Shown piece by piece: positions 1 through 5,659 of a stretch of DNA of 21,133 nucleotides. The notes under the pieces were generated by a model. The model worked only from the letters and a program-made list of their open reading frames with translations, searched no databases and was not told where the DNA came from. Within the stretch, counting starts at the first letter, position 1. Every line of letters begins with the position of its first letter. The translations under genes and the position numbers were made by a program. Origin of the DNA: a virus. The stretch is from positions 1-21,133 of the IMG/VR virus record IMGVR_UViG_3300031143_000041; one strand, 5' to 3'.

Positions 1-796
1 TAAAAGTATTATCTTTACACCTAACACAATTACTTATGCAGTTCCTGCTGATAGTAAACTAGCTAGTACAATTCGTAAAGCAAGTATAGGAGTTGTCTGG
101 CACACAGCATATAATGGAAAAACTATTGCAGACTTGAGTGCGTCTTTTGGTGTAGACTCTAGTAAGTTTAAATCAGCAAGTAGTGTTTGGTCAGAAGATG
201 CTGGTGTCAAGAATGTTAGTAAGGTAGCTGGTTTATCAAAATCAGATACTAAGAATCTTGAAAATAAAATTAAACAGTTACAAGGTGCAATTAAAAAGGC
301 TGGTGGATTTTTTAATATGTTGGCCAGAGAGAAAACTATTCTTAGTTTGGGTGGTCAAATGAAAATCTTTTTTAATTCAAAGATTCGTGAAGGTATTCAG
401 TTATCAGGTGCGAAACAACTTGTTGTAGATTTTGACAAATATTATGTTGCACGAATGACAAAAGAAATTTCGGGTAAGAAGTCAGACAAAGGCAAAGAAA
501 AATATCAAAAGATTCTCCAAGATTCTACTAAGGAATTAAAGAGATACAAGAATGAAATATATTTTGCCTTTGCAACTTACCTAGCTATTCGTGATGCAAA
601 GATGATTGTTATACAGCAGTTGAATAAGATTCAGGGTATTGGTACGTTTCTTAAATCACCTGACGGTTTCAAAGTAACAGCTCCAGAAGGATATGTTGCT
701 ATTAATTCAAAGAGCGGGCAAGCAATCAAGTTAGTTGATAGGCTTGGTTTCTCCTTTGCAAATTTTACATTGGCTAAGGATTGGGTGAAAGGATAA
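1..796 (+). CDS. C-terminal part of a conserved marine T4-like phage protein (DUF6267-like), 5' truncated
   Basis: The reading frame is open from base 2 to the stop at 794-796 and enters from the left edge, so the true start lies outside the window; the ATG at 134 is internal. The first part (FTPNTITYAVPADS, then GVVWHTAYNG) and the following lysine-rich helical stretch match what I recall of a family common in marine T4-like phages (DUF6267). From memory, its missing N-terminal half carries a KxDG motif reminiscent of ligase/nucleotidyltransferase folds. The C-terminal residues (SPDGFKVTAPEGYVAI) look like a small closing beta unit. The stop is followed at once by another small gene with its own ribosome site. 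Catalytic activity cannot be judged because the relevant half is not here. Coding status is certain, the family assignment moderate, the function unknown. Confidence 0.75.
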   Translation, partial: KSIIFTPNTITYAVPADSKLASTIRKASIGVVWHTAYNGKTIADLSASFGVDSSKFKSASSVWSEDAGVKNVSKVAGLSKSDTKNLENKIKQLQGAIKKAGGFFNMLAREKTILSLGGQMKIFFNSKIREGIQLSGAKQLVVDFDKYYVARMTKEISGKKSDKGKEKYQKILQDSTKELKRYKNEIYFAFATYLAIRDAKMIVIQQLNKIQGIGTFLKSPDGFKVTAPEGYVAINSKSGQAIKLVDRLGFSFANFTLAKDWVKG

Positions 797-798
797 TT

Positions 799-945
799 AT
801 GGATATACAAAAACTAGCTACAAAGATGGATGTGAAACTAAGCTTCCAAAAAATAGCTACAAAGATAGAAATAATAAAGATGATTCTATTAAATAGTAAT
901 GATAAAAAAGAAGTTAAAAAAGATTATAAATATAAGAAAGATTAA
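799..945 (+). CDS. small lysine-rich hypothetical protein (48 aa) with an internal repeat
   Basis: ATG at 799 sits five bases after AAAGGA (788-793) and two bases after the preceding stop, which is the gene-start pattern used throughout this window. The 48-residue product is basic. It holds two similar segments, QKLATKMDVK (residues 4-13) and QKIATKIEIIK (about 18-28), joined by LSF, which looks like a tandem duplication of a short amphipathic helix, and it ends in a lysine/tyrosine-rich tail. There is no signal peptide or membrane segment. I do not recognise a family. It may be a real small phage gene or the remnant of a larger one; the ribosome site and close packing favour a real gene. Confidence 0.5.
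   Translation: MDIQKLATKMDVKLSFQKIATKIEIIKMILLNSNDKKEVKKDYKYKKD
925..932 (+). promoter_or_regulatory. possible T4-type late promoter (TATAAATA)
   Basis: TATAAATA is the -10-like box of T4 late promoters and lies 37 bases before the ATG at 969, leaving room for a leader with the GGAGG at 948-952. It overlaps the 3' end of the preceding small gene. In DNA this AT-rich the octamer occurs by chance, including inside genes, so this is weak evidence. Confidence 0.22.
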
Positions 946-968
946 TTGGAGGAAATATATAAACAAGT

Positions 969-1178
969 ATGACTATTATTAATAAAAAAGAAACTAAAAT
1001 AAAGGTTAGATCAAGATTTTGTGCAATATGCGATTCACAGTTTAGATGGCAATGCGAGTGTCCAAATAATAAAGTTATGTCGGCACAAAAGAAAAAAAGT
1101 TTTAAGAGTGGTAAACGATATAAAGGCAAACGAGCTTTAGAATACTGTTACGAAACGGAGAAGAATGAAGTTGATTAG
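969..1178 (+). CDS. small basic Cys-rich (putative zinc-binding) protein
   Basis: A 69-residue basic protein with four cysteines in its N-terminal half: CAIC at 18-21 and CEC at 29-31. This CxxC...CxC arrangement could hold one zinc ion. The C-terminal half is rich in Lys/Arg (KKKSFKSGKRYKGKR), which would suit nucleic acid binding. The ATG at 969 is the first possible ATG after an in-frame stop at 960-962. The GGAGG at 948-952 is 16 bases away, longer than usual, so translation may be inefficient. The 3' end overlaps the next gene by 14 bases in another frame. No family recognised; zinc binding is inference from cysteine spacing. Confidence 0.6.
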   Translation: MTIINKKETKIKVRSRFCAICDSQFRWQCECPNNKVMSAQKKKSFKSGKRYKGKRALEYCYETEKNEVD

Positions 1179-1752
1179 TTACAAAGAATTTTTTTCAGAG
1201 GCTGTTAGTGATTCAGTTGTATTCACATTTGGTAGAATGAATCCACCTACAGTCGGACATGGTAAGTTGATTGATAAAGTATTATCAGTTGCCAAGTCCT
1301 CTGGAGCCAAAGCTATTATTTATCCATCTAAAACAGAGGATGATAATAAGAATCCATTACCTTTCAAGATGAAAGTAAAAGTCTTGAAAGATGTATATGG
1401 AAGTATCGTTGATACTGATAAATCAATTAAGAACCCCTTTCATGCATTGGAAAAACTGGACGATAAAAAAGTATCTAATGTAACATTTGTTGTTGGTAGT
1501 GATAGGGTAAAAGAATTTGAAAAGAACATGAGTAGTCATATTAAGAAGAATTTAAGTAATATTAAAAATTTCTCTGTTGTATCAGCTGGTGAACGTGATC
1601 CAGATTCTTCTGATGTTTCAGGAATGTCTGGTTCTAAAATGCGTTCATTCGTACAGAAGAATGATTTTGATAAATTTAGAAAAGGATTAATAACTAAGAG
1701 TAGTAAGCTGGCAAAAACAGTTTTTACTTTACTTCAAAAGAAGTTAAACTAA
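1165..1752 (+). CDS. nucleotidyltransferase-superfamily protein (HxGH-type) with capsid-targeting-like N-terminus
   Basis: A 195-residue protein of the adenylyl/cytidylyltransferase superfamily (the fold of NadD, NadM, CoaD and TagD). Visible motifs are FTFGRMNPPTVGH (20-32), where TVGH stands for the T/HxGH nucleotide-binding motif, VVGSDR (109-114), and SGSKMR (155-160), the equivalent of the ISSTxxR motif. Such enzymes transfer AMP or CMP from a nucleoside triphosphate to a phosphorylated acceptor; the acceptor cannot be read from the sequence, although an NMN adenylyltransferase-like role in NAD synthesis is one option. The first 13 residues (MKLISYKEFFSEA) precede the fold and resemble the T4 internal-protein capsid-targeting sequence MKTYQEFIAEA, with a possible gp21 protease site at SE|A. 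GGAG at 1157-1160 supports the start. It lies among virion-type genes, which fits packaging. Confidence 0.85.
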   Translation: MKLISYKEFFSEAVSDSVVFTFGRMNPPTVGHGKLIDKVLSVAKSSGAKAIIYPSKTEDDNKNPLPFKMKVKVLKDVYGSIVDTDKSIKNPFHALEKLDDKKVSNVTFVVGSDRVKEFEKNMSSHIKKNLSNIKNFSVVSAGERDPDSSDVSGMSGSKMRSFVQKNDFDKFRKGLITKSSKLAKTVFTLLQKKLN

Positions 1753-1763
1753 AGGAGAAGGAA

Positions 1764-1835
1764 ATGAAACCTTGGATGCATCACACAATTTACTTTTTGA
1801 TGGGTTGGGCTGTTGCAGGTTATCTATATCATTAA
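1764..1835 (+). CDS. tiny membrane peptide (23 aa)
   Basis: A strong Shine-Dalgarno sequence (AAAGGAG, 1751-1757) precedes ATG GAA-style spacing typical of this genome, with ATG at 1764. The product is 23 residues: a short MKPWMHH head, then one hydrophobic stretch (TIYFLMGWAVAGYLYH) long enough to span a membrane once. It lies directly before another small hydrophobic protein that looks holin-like, so a role in membrane permeabilisation or lysis timing is possible. No family is recognised and so short an open frame can be chance. The ribosome site and the membrane-like composition are the only support. Confidence 0.5.
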   Translation: MKPWMHHTIYFLMGWAVAGYLYH

Positions 1836-1869
1836 TCATTAATTTTTTAATATAAATAAGGAGAACGAA

Positions 1870-2067
1870 ATGGAAACAATGGTTTTAGCTTGGGCATCAG
1901 GACAATCTTGGTGGGGCTTAGCAACGACACTTATCGTTATTGCAAATGGTATTACGATGACACTTAAAGATAAGTATGCTGAGAGTATTCCGATAATCGG
2001 AAAAATCTGGCCTATTTTGAATTGGTTGTCGTTGAATGTTGCTAACAACAAAAATGATGAGAAATAA
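1870..2067 (+). CDS. small hydrophobic, holin-like membrane protein (65 aa)
   Basis: A 65-residue protein with one clear hydrophobic segment (WWGLATTLIVIANGITMTL, about residues 14-32) and a second less polar stretch (IPIIGKIWPILNWLSL, about 40-55), ending in a charged tail (NNKNDEK). Small size, one or two membrane segments and a polar C-terminal tail are the usual look of holins or holin-like proteins, but these are too diverse to assign by eye. AAGGAG at 1858-1863 with ATG at 1870 supports the start. The TATAAATA at 1851-1858 overlaps this ribosome site and is probably just leader sequence. Holin function is inference; the membrane location is likely. Confidence 0.65.
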   Translation: METMVLAWASGQSWWGLATTLIVIANGITMTLKDKYAESIPIIGKIWPILNWLSLNVANNKNDEK

Positions 2068-2080
2068 CTAAGGAGATATT

Positions 2081-2350
2081 ATGAGAGGTATTATAAAAGG
2101 TTTTCACAAACCAACAGGACAGATTGTAACACCAGAACAGGTTTATAATTTTAATGTTGATTGTGTTAATGGAAGTATTCAAAACAATCAAGAAGTAGAT
2201 TTTATGGCTAATAGTGATGGATTTGTTACAAGTGTTGATACTATAAGAGATACAACTGTAGAAGAAACAATTACCGAAGAATTACTATTAGAAGAAGAGG
2301 AGGATAAAAATGGCGTTATGGGGAAAGAACGAAGCAGACGGCGCAGTTAA
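2081..2350 (+). CDS. small OB/cold-shock-like beta protein with acidic tail, paralogue of the 13481 gene
   Basis: An 89-residue protein. Residues 3-55 align without gaps to residues 19-71 of the protein at 13481-13699, with 20 identical positions out of 53 by my count (shared GQIV, VD and FVT blocks). The pattern of short beta strands with glycines (GIIKGF, GQIV, VDF, FVTSV) recalls OB-fold or cold-shock domains, which would suggest nucleic-acid binding, but canonical RNP motifs are not present. After the domain come a Glu-rich stretch (about 61-75) and an Arg-rich end. AAGGAG precedes ATG 2081. The last 41 bases overlap the start of the next gene, and its AGGAGG lies inside this coding sequence, so the acidic EEEEED tail partly reflects that ribosome site. 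Function unknown. Confidence 0.7.
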   Translation: MRGIIKGFHKPTGQIVTPEQVYNFNVDCVNGSIQNNQEVDFMANSDGFVTSVDTIRDTTVEETITEELLLEEEEDKNGVMGKERSRRRS

Positions 2351-2891
2351 GCCAGGTACATCTGCTACAGCAAAAAGAAAAGTATATGCTAATACTAAAG
2401 GTTGGGTACAACCAGCACAAGGTAATGGTAATGCAGCTGCACAAGAAGAAGTTTTAGTTTGTATTAAAGGATTGAGTTCAGCAGTAAGTGCTAGCACAGG
2501 TGCTGGACTTGCTCAGGCAAATATATCTTCAATCAACTGGAACATTACCACATTTGATAAATCAGATGGTGGAACATTATCTGCAACAGTTAATTTTGAC
2601 GAAGAAGTTACTGTATCAGGTAGTCCAACATTAGCAGTAGCAGGAACTGGTGGAAGAAACCACAGTCTTGTTTATGCTTCTGGTTCTACAACGAATCGTT
2701 TGACTTTTACATTAGCTATTGGTGCTGCTAACGCCGCAACCAATGCAGATGACGCATTAACTTTTGGTGCTAATCCTGTTGCACATGCAGGTGGTAGTAC
2801 TATTGTTGATACACTTGGTGGTGGAAATGCAACAATCACAAGTTCAGCTGGTATTGGTTCATCTGCTGGGACAATTACAGTTGTTGCTTAA
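2310..2891 (+). CDS. putative virion structural protein with an Ig/SwmB-like beta domain
   Basis: A 193-residue protein low in Cys and rich in Gly, Ala, Ser and Thr, as is common for exposed virion proteins. The N-terminus (MALWGKNEADGAVKPG) resembles small structural proteins I recall from marine T4-like phages. Residues about 90-190 look like one copy of a bacterial repeat domain of the SwmB/Ig-like kind: ATVNFDEEVTVSGSPTLAV, then a YASGSTTNRLTFTLAI core, then GGSTIVDTLGGG. Such domains act as adhesive or decoration modules. The start has a perfect AGGAGG (2298-2303) and overlaps the gene before it in another frame. It may decorate the capsid or tail; the exact place in the particle cannot be told. 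Confidence 0.7.
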   Translation: MALWGKNEADGAVKPGTSATAKRKVYANTKGWVQPAQGNGNAAAQEEVLVCIKGLSSAVSASTGAGLAQANISSINWNITTFDKSDGGTLSATVNFDEEVTVSGSPTLAVAGTGGRNHSLVYASGSTTNRLTFTLAIGAANAATNADDALTFGANPVAHAGGSTIVDTLGGGNATITSSAGIGSSAGTITVVA

Positions 2892-2896
2892 TTACA

Positions 2897-3352
2897 ATGT
2901 TAAAAACTTTTCTCCTAACACTATTCCTGTCGCTTGGTGTATCAACGCCAGTCTCAGGTGGTTGGGTGATAGTTTTACAAAATGAACTTAGGGAACCTAC
3001 ACTTGATAAATTAATCGATTGGATTCCTGAGGAAGTCCCAAGGACTGTATCTTTTTATTTTGATACAGACAATGATGGCAAGTTTGATATAAAAATTGCT
3101 TATTCATTGATTGAAGCTTTTCCATGTAAGAAAAATTGTGTGAATACAATAACTGATAACGGAGATCATTGGATATTACCAGCACCAGGCATTAACTATT
3201 TTGTAGTTAAGAAATGGATTCTTTATCGTTATGATGATGATGATGATTGGCGTGGTAATAAAAAGACTAGTGATTTTGTGTATAAGTATAAGTATCATGA
3301 TGATTGGTTACGAGAGAAATTTTATCCTTTGTGGTCTGAACAAATGAAATAG
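2897..3352 (+). CDS. exported hypothetical protein with signal peptide and EF-hand-like loop
   Basis: A 151-residue protein with an N-terminal signal peptide: MLK, then a hydrophobic core (TFLLTLFLSLGV) and a likely cleavage region near TPVSGG (about 17-22). Residues DTDNDGKFD (about 56-64) match the Asp/Asn/Gly spacing of a calcium-binding EF-hand or dockerin loop. Two cysteines in CKKNC could form a disulfide in the periplasm. A later run of five Asp (encoded by a GAT repeat) precedes a Trp/Tyr/Lys-rich tail. The gene starts five bases after the stop of the virion protein gene with no strong ribosome site, so it is probably translationally coupled. Function unknown; export is well supported. 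Confidence 0.7.
   Translation: MLKTFLLTLFLSLGVSTPVSGGWVIVLQNELREPTLDKLIDWIPEEVPRTVSFYFDTDNDGKFDIKIAYSLIEAFPCKKNCVNTITDNGDHWILPAPGINYFVVKKWILYRYDDDDDWRGNKKTSDFVYKYKYHDDWLREKFYPLWSEQMK
3231..3247 (+). repeat. GAT/ATG trinucleotide run
   Basis: Seventeen bases of uninterrupted ATGATG... repeat inside the exported-protein gene, encoding an aspartate run. Such a tract can slip during replication, but a change of whole units would keep the frame. Confidence 0.8.
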
Positions 3353-3367
3353 AAAATGAGAGAAACT

Positions 3368-3751
3368 ATGAGATTTAATGAATTGACGAATGAAAATTAT
3401 TTAATGTATGCATTATTACACTATGATAATCCGCATTGTGTTGACATAAAAGAATATTTTGAAGACGTTAGAAAGCTAAAGTATATTAAAAGATTGTTTA
3501 ATCGTTATAAAGAAGATGGGGTTATTAAAGAACGTCTAATACTTAATCATCTAATATCTTTTTATAACGTATTTGAAAACGAAGCTTCAACAAGACTTTT
3601 GTTTTTTAGGGTTGGTGTTGAATATCATTCATTGTTAAAAACATTTCTTGTATTTTTAAATAAAATGCCAGAACAGGTTAATGAAAATTTATATTCGTGT
3701 GACATTCTTTTGGAAGATAATATTGTAAAAATTTTAAGGAATATAAAATAG
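3368..3751 (+). CDS. conserved T4-like marine phage protein (DUF7207-like)
   Basis: A largely helical protein of 127 residues from ATG 3368 (131 if the upstream ATG at 3356 is used). I prefer 3368 because the product then begins MRFNELTNENY, as I recall for this family; neither start has a strong ribosome site. The stretch LKYIKRLFNRYKEDG followed by ERLILNHLISFYNVF and LLFFRVG matches a small conserved family (DUF7207 by memory) found in T4-like cyanophages and pelagiphages, where it sits directly before the same neighbour as here. The function is not established. The downstream gene begins on the base after this stop, so the two are surely co-translated. Confidence 0.75.
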   Translation: MRFNELTNENYLMYALLHYDNPHCVDIKEYFEDVRKLKYIKRLFNRYKEDGVIKERLILNHLISFYNVFENEASTRLLFFRVGVEYHSLLKTFLVFLNKMPEQVNENLYSCDILLEDNIVKILRNIK

Positions 3752-4090
3752 ATGGCCTCAAGAGCATTCGACACATTTATCACATATAAAATCATTTCTA
3801 ATCTTGTTACTGATTGGGAAGATTTTGATGCATTTGAACATGGTATTATTGATAACAAAGGAAAGTTATTAAGAAAATATAAAACTCTTAAAACTAATGA
3901 AGAGAAAGATTCTTATACACTTTTTAACAGATTGATTTTTAATGTTAAAAGATTAATACAGAAATTGCCAGGTGGATCAAATAAATTAGCATCATATGCA
4001 GCTGGATTGTTTTTAATTAAAGAAGAAATTGATGTTGAACGATTACTGAATGAGGGAGAATCATATGTCGAAGAATTATTACAAGACTGA
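3752..4090 (+). CDS. conserved small T4-like marine phage protein
   Basis: A 112-residue helical protein beginning MASRAFDTFITYKII. The ATG directly abuts the TAG stop of the preceding gene. The pattern LVTDWEDFDAFEHGIIDNKG, KTLKTNEEKDSYTLFNRLIF and KLPGGSNKLASYAAGLFLIKEE is one I recognise as a conserved protein of T4-like marine phages, always next to the DUF7207-like gene; no function is known to me. The Glu-rich C-terminus (DVERLLNEGESYVEELLQD) overlaps the start of the next gene by 26 bases in another frame. It contains no membrane segment or catalytic motif that I can see. Confidence 0.75.
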   Translation: MASRAFDTFITYKIISNLVTDWEDFDAFEHGIIDNKGKLLRKYKTLKTNEEKDSYTLFNRLIFNVKRLIQKLPGGSNKLASYAAGLFLIKEEIDVERLLNEGESYVEELLQD

Positions 4091-4610
4091 AGATGCACCT
4101 GCAAATTCCACGGGTTCGTCTGTATCAGGTACTGGTGGTGATGGAACGGTTGTTAAAAATAAAAAGAAGAAGAAGAAGAAATGGGATTTATATTCACCAG
4201 ATGCTTTGGGTAGACAATTTCGTGTAGAAGGTAAAAATATGGATCAGCTGCATGATTTGATTAAGCAAGGAAAAACTGCTGATGAAATCTCTAAGATAAT
4301 GAAACTTGATGTCGATGCTATTAACGCATTAATGAAGGAAAGTGTGGATGCAGTTGCACCAAATATTACACCTGATAGTCAATTTGCAGGAGTTGATGTG
4401 TTTAATGTTAATGATTCTTCATATAATGATTGTAAGTTTGGAAAAAAGAAACACGAAAGGTGGAGTAAATATGTTGATATGAACTCTGAATCTGGAAAAA
4501 GGATTCATGGATATGCAAAGAAGAATCCTAATAAATCTATAATTGTACAGCACGACAAGACAGGTCATATGTTGTACTTAAAGAAATACGATATGGGAGG
4601 AGAGTCATGA
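4065..4610 (+). CDS. conserved phage protein with lysine tract and HTH-like segment
   Basis: ATG 4065 is chosen over the in-frame upstream start at 4050 because GGGAG (4053-4057) is well placed before it and the product then begins MSKNYYKTEDAPAN, a start I recall from marine T4-like phage proteins. The 181-residue product has a low-complexity linker (about 13-30), seven consecutive lysines encoded by an AAG run (4161-4181), a segment reading KTADEISKIMKLDVDAINALM (about 71-91) that looks like a helix-turn-helix, and a C-terminal basic domain (HERWSKYVDMNSESGKRI then KKNPNKSIIVQHD). DNA or RNA binding is plausible but is inference. The stop overlaps the next ATG (ATGA), so the two are translationally coupled. 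Confidence 0.72.
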   Translation: MSKNYYKTEDAPANSTGSSVSGTGGDGTVVKNKKKKKKKWDLYSPDALGRQFRVEGKNMDQLHDLIKQGKTADEISKIMKLDVDAINALMKESVDAVAPNITPDSQFAGVDVFNVNDSSYNDCKFGKKKHERWSKYVDMNSESGKRIHGYAKKNPNKSIIVQHDKTGHMLYLKKYDMGGES

Positions 4611-4822
4611 TCGGATCAATAATTGGAAGTTCACTAAAGCTTGGTTTAAAGATTATGGATAAGATTGAAAAGAACTCTGATAAAGCAAGTTTTGAAGAGT
4701 TCAAAGCACGAAAAAAAGAAATGGATAATTCATTGGTAGATGCTGATGTAGAAGGTATTGATTCTATGTTTGAGTATCTAGCAGATCGAGCTCGTGGTGG
4801 TAATACGGGTCGAAAGGAATAA
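4607..4822 (+). CDS. small hypothetical phage protein (71 aa)
   Basis: A 71-residue protein whose ATG overlaps the previous TGA and follows GGAGGAGAG (4596-4604), a very strong ribosome site. The N-terminus (MIGSIIGSSLKLGLKIMDKI) is amphipathic with small residues, like a membrane-associated helix but too polar to be a sure transmembrane segment. The rest is charged and probably helical (SFEEFKARKKEMDNSLV), ending in a Gly/Arg-rich tail. Its stop is one base before the next ATG. I recognise no family; its place in the late region makes a minor virion or lysis-related role possible. Confidence 0.6.
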   Translation: MIGSIIGSSLKLGLKIMDKIEKNSDKASFEEFKARKKEMDNSLVDADVEGIDSMFEYLADRARGGNTGRKE

Positions 4823-4823
4823 C

Positions 4824-5069
4824 ATGAAAAACTTTAAAACTTTTATAGAAGATAAGACGTTAAAGGATATTGTCAAGAGAGAGAAAGAGAGTAGTCACTC
4901 TGGAAGTAATGCTAGTAAATCTATCAGGATAATGACCAAAGAGATTAAGAGAGAAAAATCTGATGATCTTATCCTTGTCAAACTGTCTGATGATGGTGAT
5001 AGTGTAATACGCATAGAGAAAAATAAGTTAGATGGATATTTGAAAAAGGGTTGGGAGAAAATCAAATGA
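4824..5069 (+). CDS. small highly charged protein with capsid-targeting-like N-terminus (internal-protein candidate)
   Basis: ATG 4824 follows AAAGGA (4813-4818) and gives an 81-residue protein; an upstream in-frame start at 4794 lies inside the previous gene and is not needed. The N-terminus MKNFKTFIEDKT resembles the T4 capsid-targeting sequence MKTYQEFIAEA at the spaced positions M-K-x-aromatic-x-x-F-I-x-E/D. The rest is very rich in Lys, Arg, Glu and Asp, with no hydrophobic core segment, as in T4 internal proteins I-III. The C-terminal part (DDLILVKLSDDGDSVIRIEK) may form a small beta unit. An encapsidated, injected protein is the best inference; the cleavage site is less good than in the nucleotidyltransferase at 1165. 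The stop overlaps the next ATG. Confidence 0.65.
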   Translation: MKNFKTFIEDKTLKDIVKREKESSHSGSNASKSIRIMTKEIKREKSDDLILVKLSDDGDSVIRIEKNKLDGYLKKGWEKIK

Positions 5070-5287
5070 AAAATTTATTGATTGGATTTTGTTTAGTACT
5101 ATTCATTGGTTGTGCTAATAGTAATGCCTATGAAAGACCTACTGTTAGAATAGTTGGTGAAGCTCAGATGACAAAATTACCTAATGGTAATTATGAAGTC
5201 ACACCTAGATGGATTAAAGATCGTTTCAATGCAGAAAATTCTATGATAAAGCAGTTAGAAGATTGTAGAGAATCACGAGGAAATTAA
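5066..5287 (+). CDS. small lipoprotein (candidate lysis or superinfection protein)
   Basis: ATG 5066 overlaps the previous TGA and has GGGAG upstream, giving 73 residues; the earlier in-frame start at 5051 would bury the signal peptide. The product begins MKNLLIGFCLVLFIGC, a signal peptide with a lipobox (FIGC, Cys16), so it should be lipid-anchored, probably in the inner leaflet of the outer membrane because Asp is absent at +2. The mature part is about 57 residues. Small phage lipoproteins include outer-membrane spanins (Rz1) and superinfection-exclusion proteins. It lies next to a membrane-anchored coiled-coil protein, which hints at a two-component envelope function. The precise role is not shown. 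Confidence 0.72.
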   Translation: MKNLLIGFCLVLFIGCANSNAYERPTVRIVGEAQMTKLPNGNYEVTPRWIKDRFNAENSMIKQLEDCRESRGN

Positions 5288-5292
5288 AGCAT

Positions 5293-5613
5293 ATGCCCGA
5301 CAATCAATCAAGAGAATCAGAAACACAAATTTTATCTTTACATAAAGACATTGAACATTTCAAATATATTATCGAGGAGTTAGAGAAGGATATTAAATCT
5401 TTTCATGAAAGATTAGATACACATCAAAAAACTGATTTGGACTTTCACGAAAATGTTCGTAAAAAGGTTTCATTAAAATTTGATATTCTTGATTGTAGAA
5501 TTAGAAGGCTAGAAAGATGGAAATGGGCAGTTTGGGGAGGGTTGTTGGTGTTTGGATGTATGATTGGTTATTTTCTCCCAGGTGTAAAAGGTCCCGGACT
5601 TAGTTTGTTGTAG
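5293..5613 (+). CDS. coiled-coil protein with C-terminal membrane anchor (XhlA-like architecture)
   Basis: A 106-residue protein. Residues about 8-75 form a heptad-rich coiled coil (LHKDIEHFKYIIEELEKDI, later LKFDILDCRIRRLERW). One transmembrane segment follows (WAVWGGLLVFGCMIGYFLPG, about 78-97), then a short tail. This order, coiled coil then LERWKW and a single C-terminal helix, resembles XhlA-type haemolysin/holin-associated proteins. It is the opposite of Rz i-spanins, which have the anchor at the N-terminus. GAGGAAA precedes ATG 5293. It is the last gene before the promoter at 5621-5653, so it ends the late-type block. Together with the lipoprotein before it, an envelope or lysis role is the leading inference. 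Confidence 0.7.
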   Translation: MPDNQSRESETQILSLHKDIEHFKYIIEELEKDIKSFHERLDTHQKTDLDFHENVRKKVSLKFDILDCRIRRLERWKWAVWGGLLVFGCMIGYFLPGVKGPGLSLL

Positions 5614-5620
5614 CTAGTTA

Positions 5621-5659
5621 TTCCTTGTATTCAATCTTTAACTTTGGTATAATTATATT
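5621..5659 (+). promoter_or_regulatory. strong sigma70-type promoter with extended -10; predicted start at the ATG
   Basis: TTGTAT (5625-5630), a 17-base spacer, then TGGTATAAT (5645-5653), a consensus -10 with an extended TGn. Counting 7 bases from the end of the -10 puts +1 at 5660, the A of the next ATG, so the message would be leaderless. The 33 bases 5621-5653 match the promoter at 11582-11614 at 24 positions with identical spacing, starting with the shared TTCCTTGT. Confidence 0.75.

Noticed and set aside
1851-1858. TATAAATA late-promoter-like box before the holin-like gene
   Set aside because: It overlaps the ribosome site of the next gene, so a transcript starting from it would lose that site. 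The same octamer also occurs inside genes by chance.
2764-2985. 73-residue + strand open frame overlapping the virion protein and exported protein genes
   Set aside because: Its low-complexity Leu/Val sequence is the frame-shifted reading of the Gly/Thr-rich virion protein, with no ribosome site.
4969-5010. TCCTTGTCA resembling the shared promoter start
   Set aside because: It lies inside a gene and no acceptable -10 with a TGn extension follows at the right distance.
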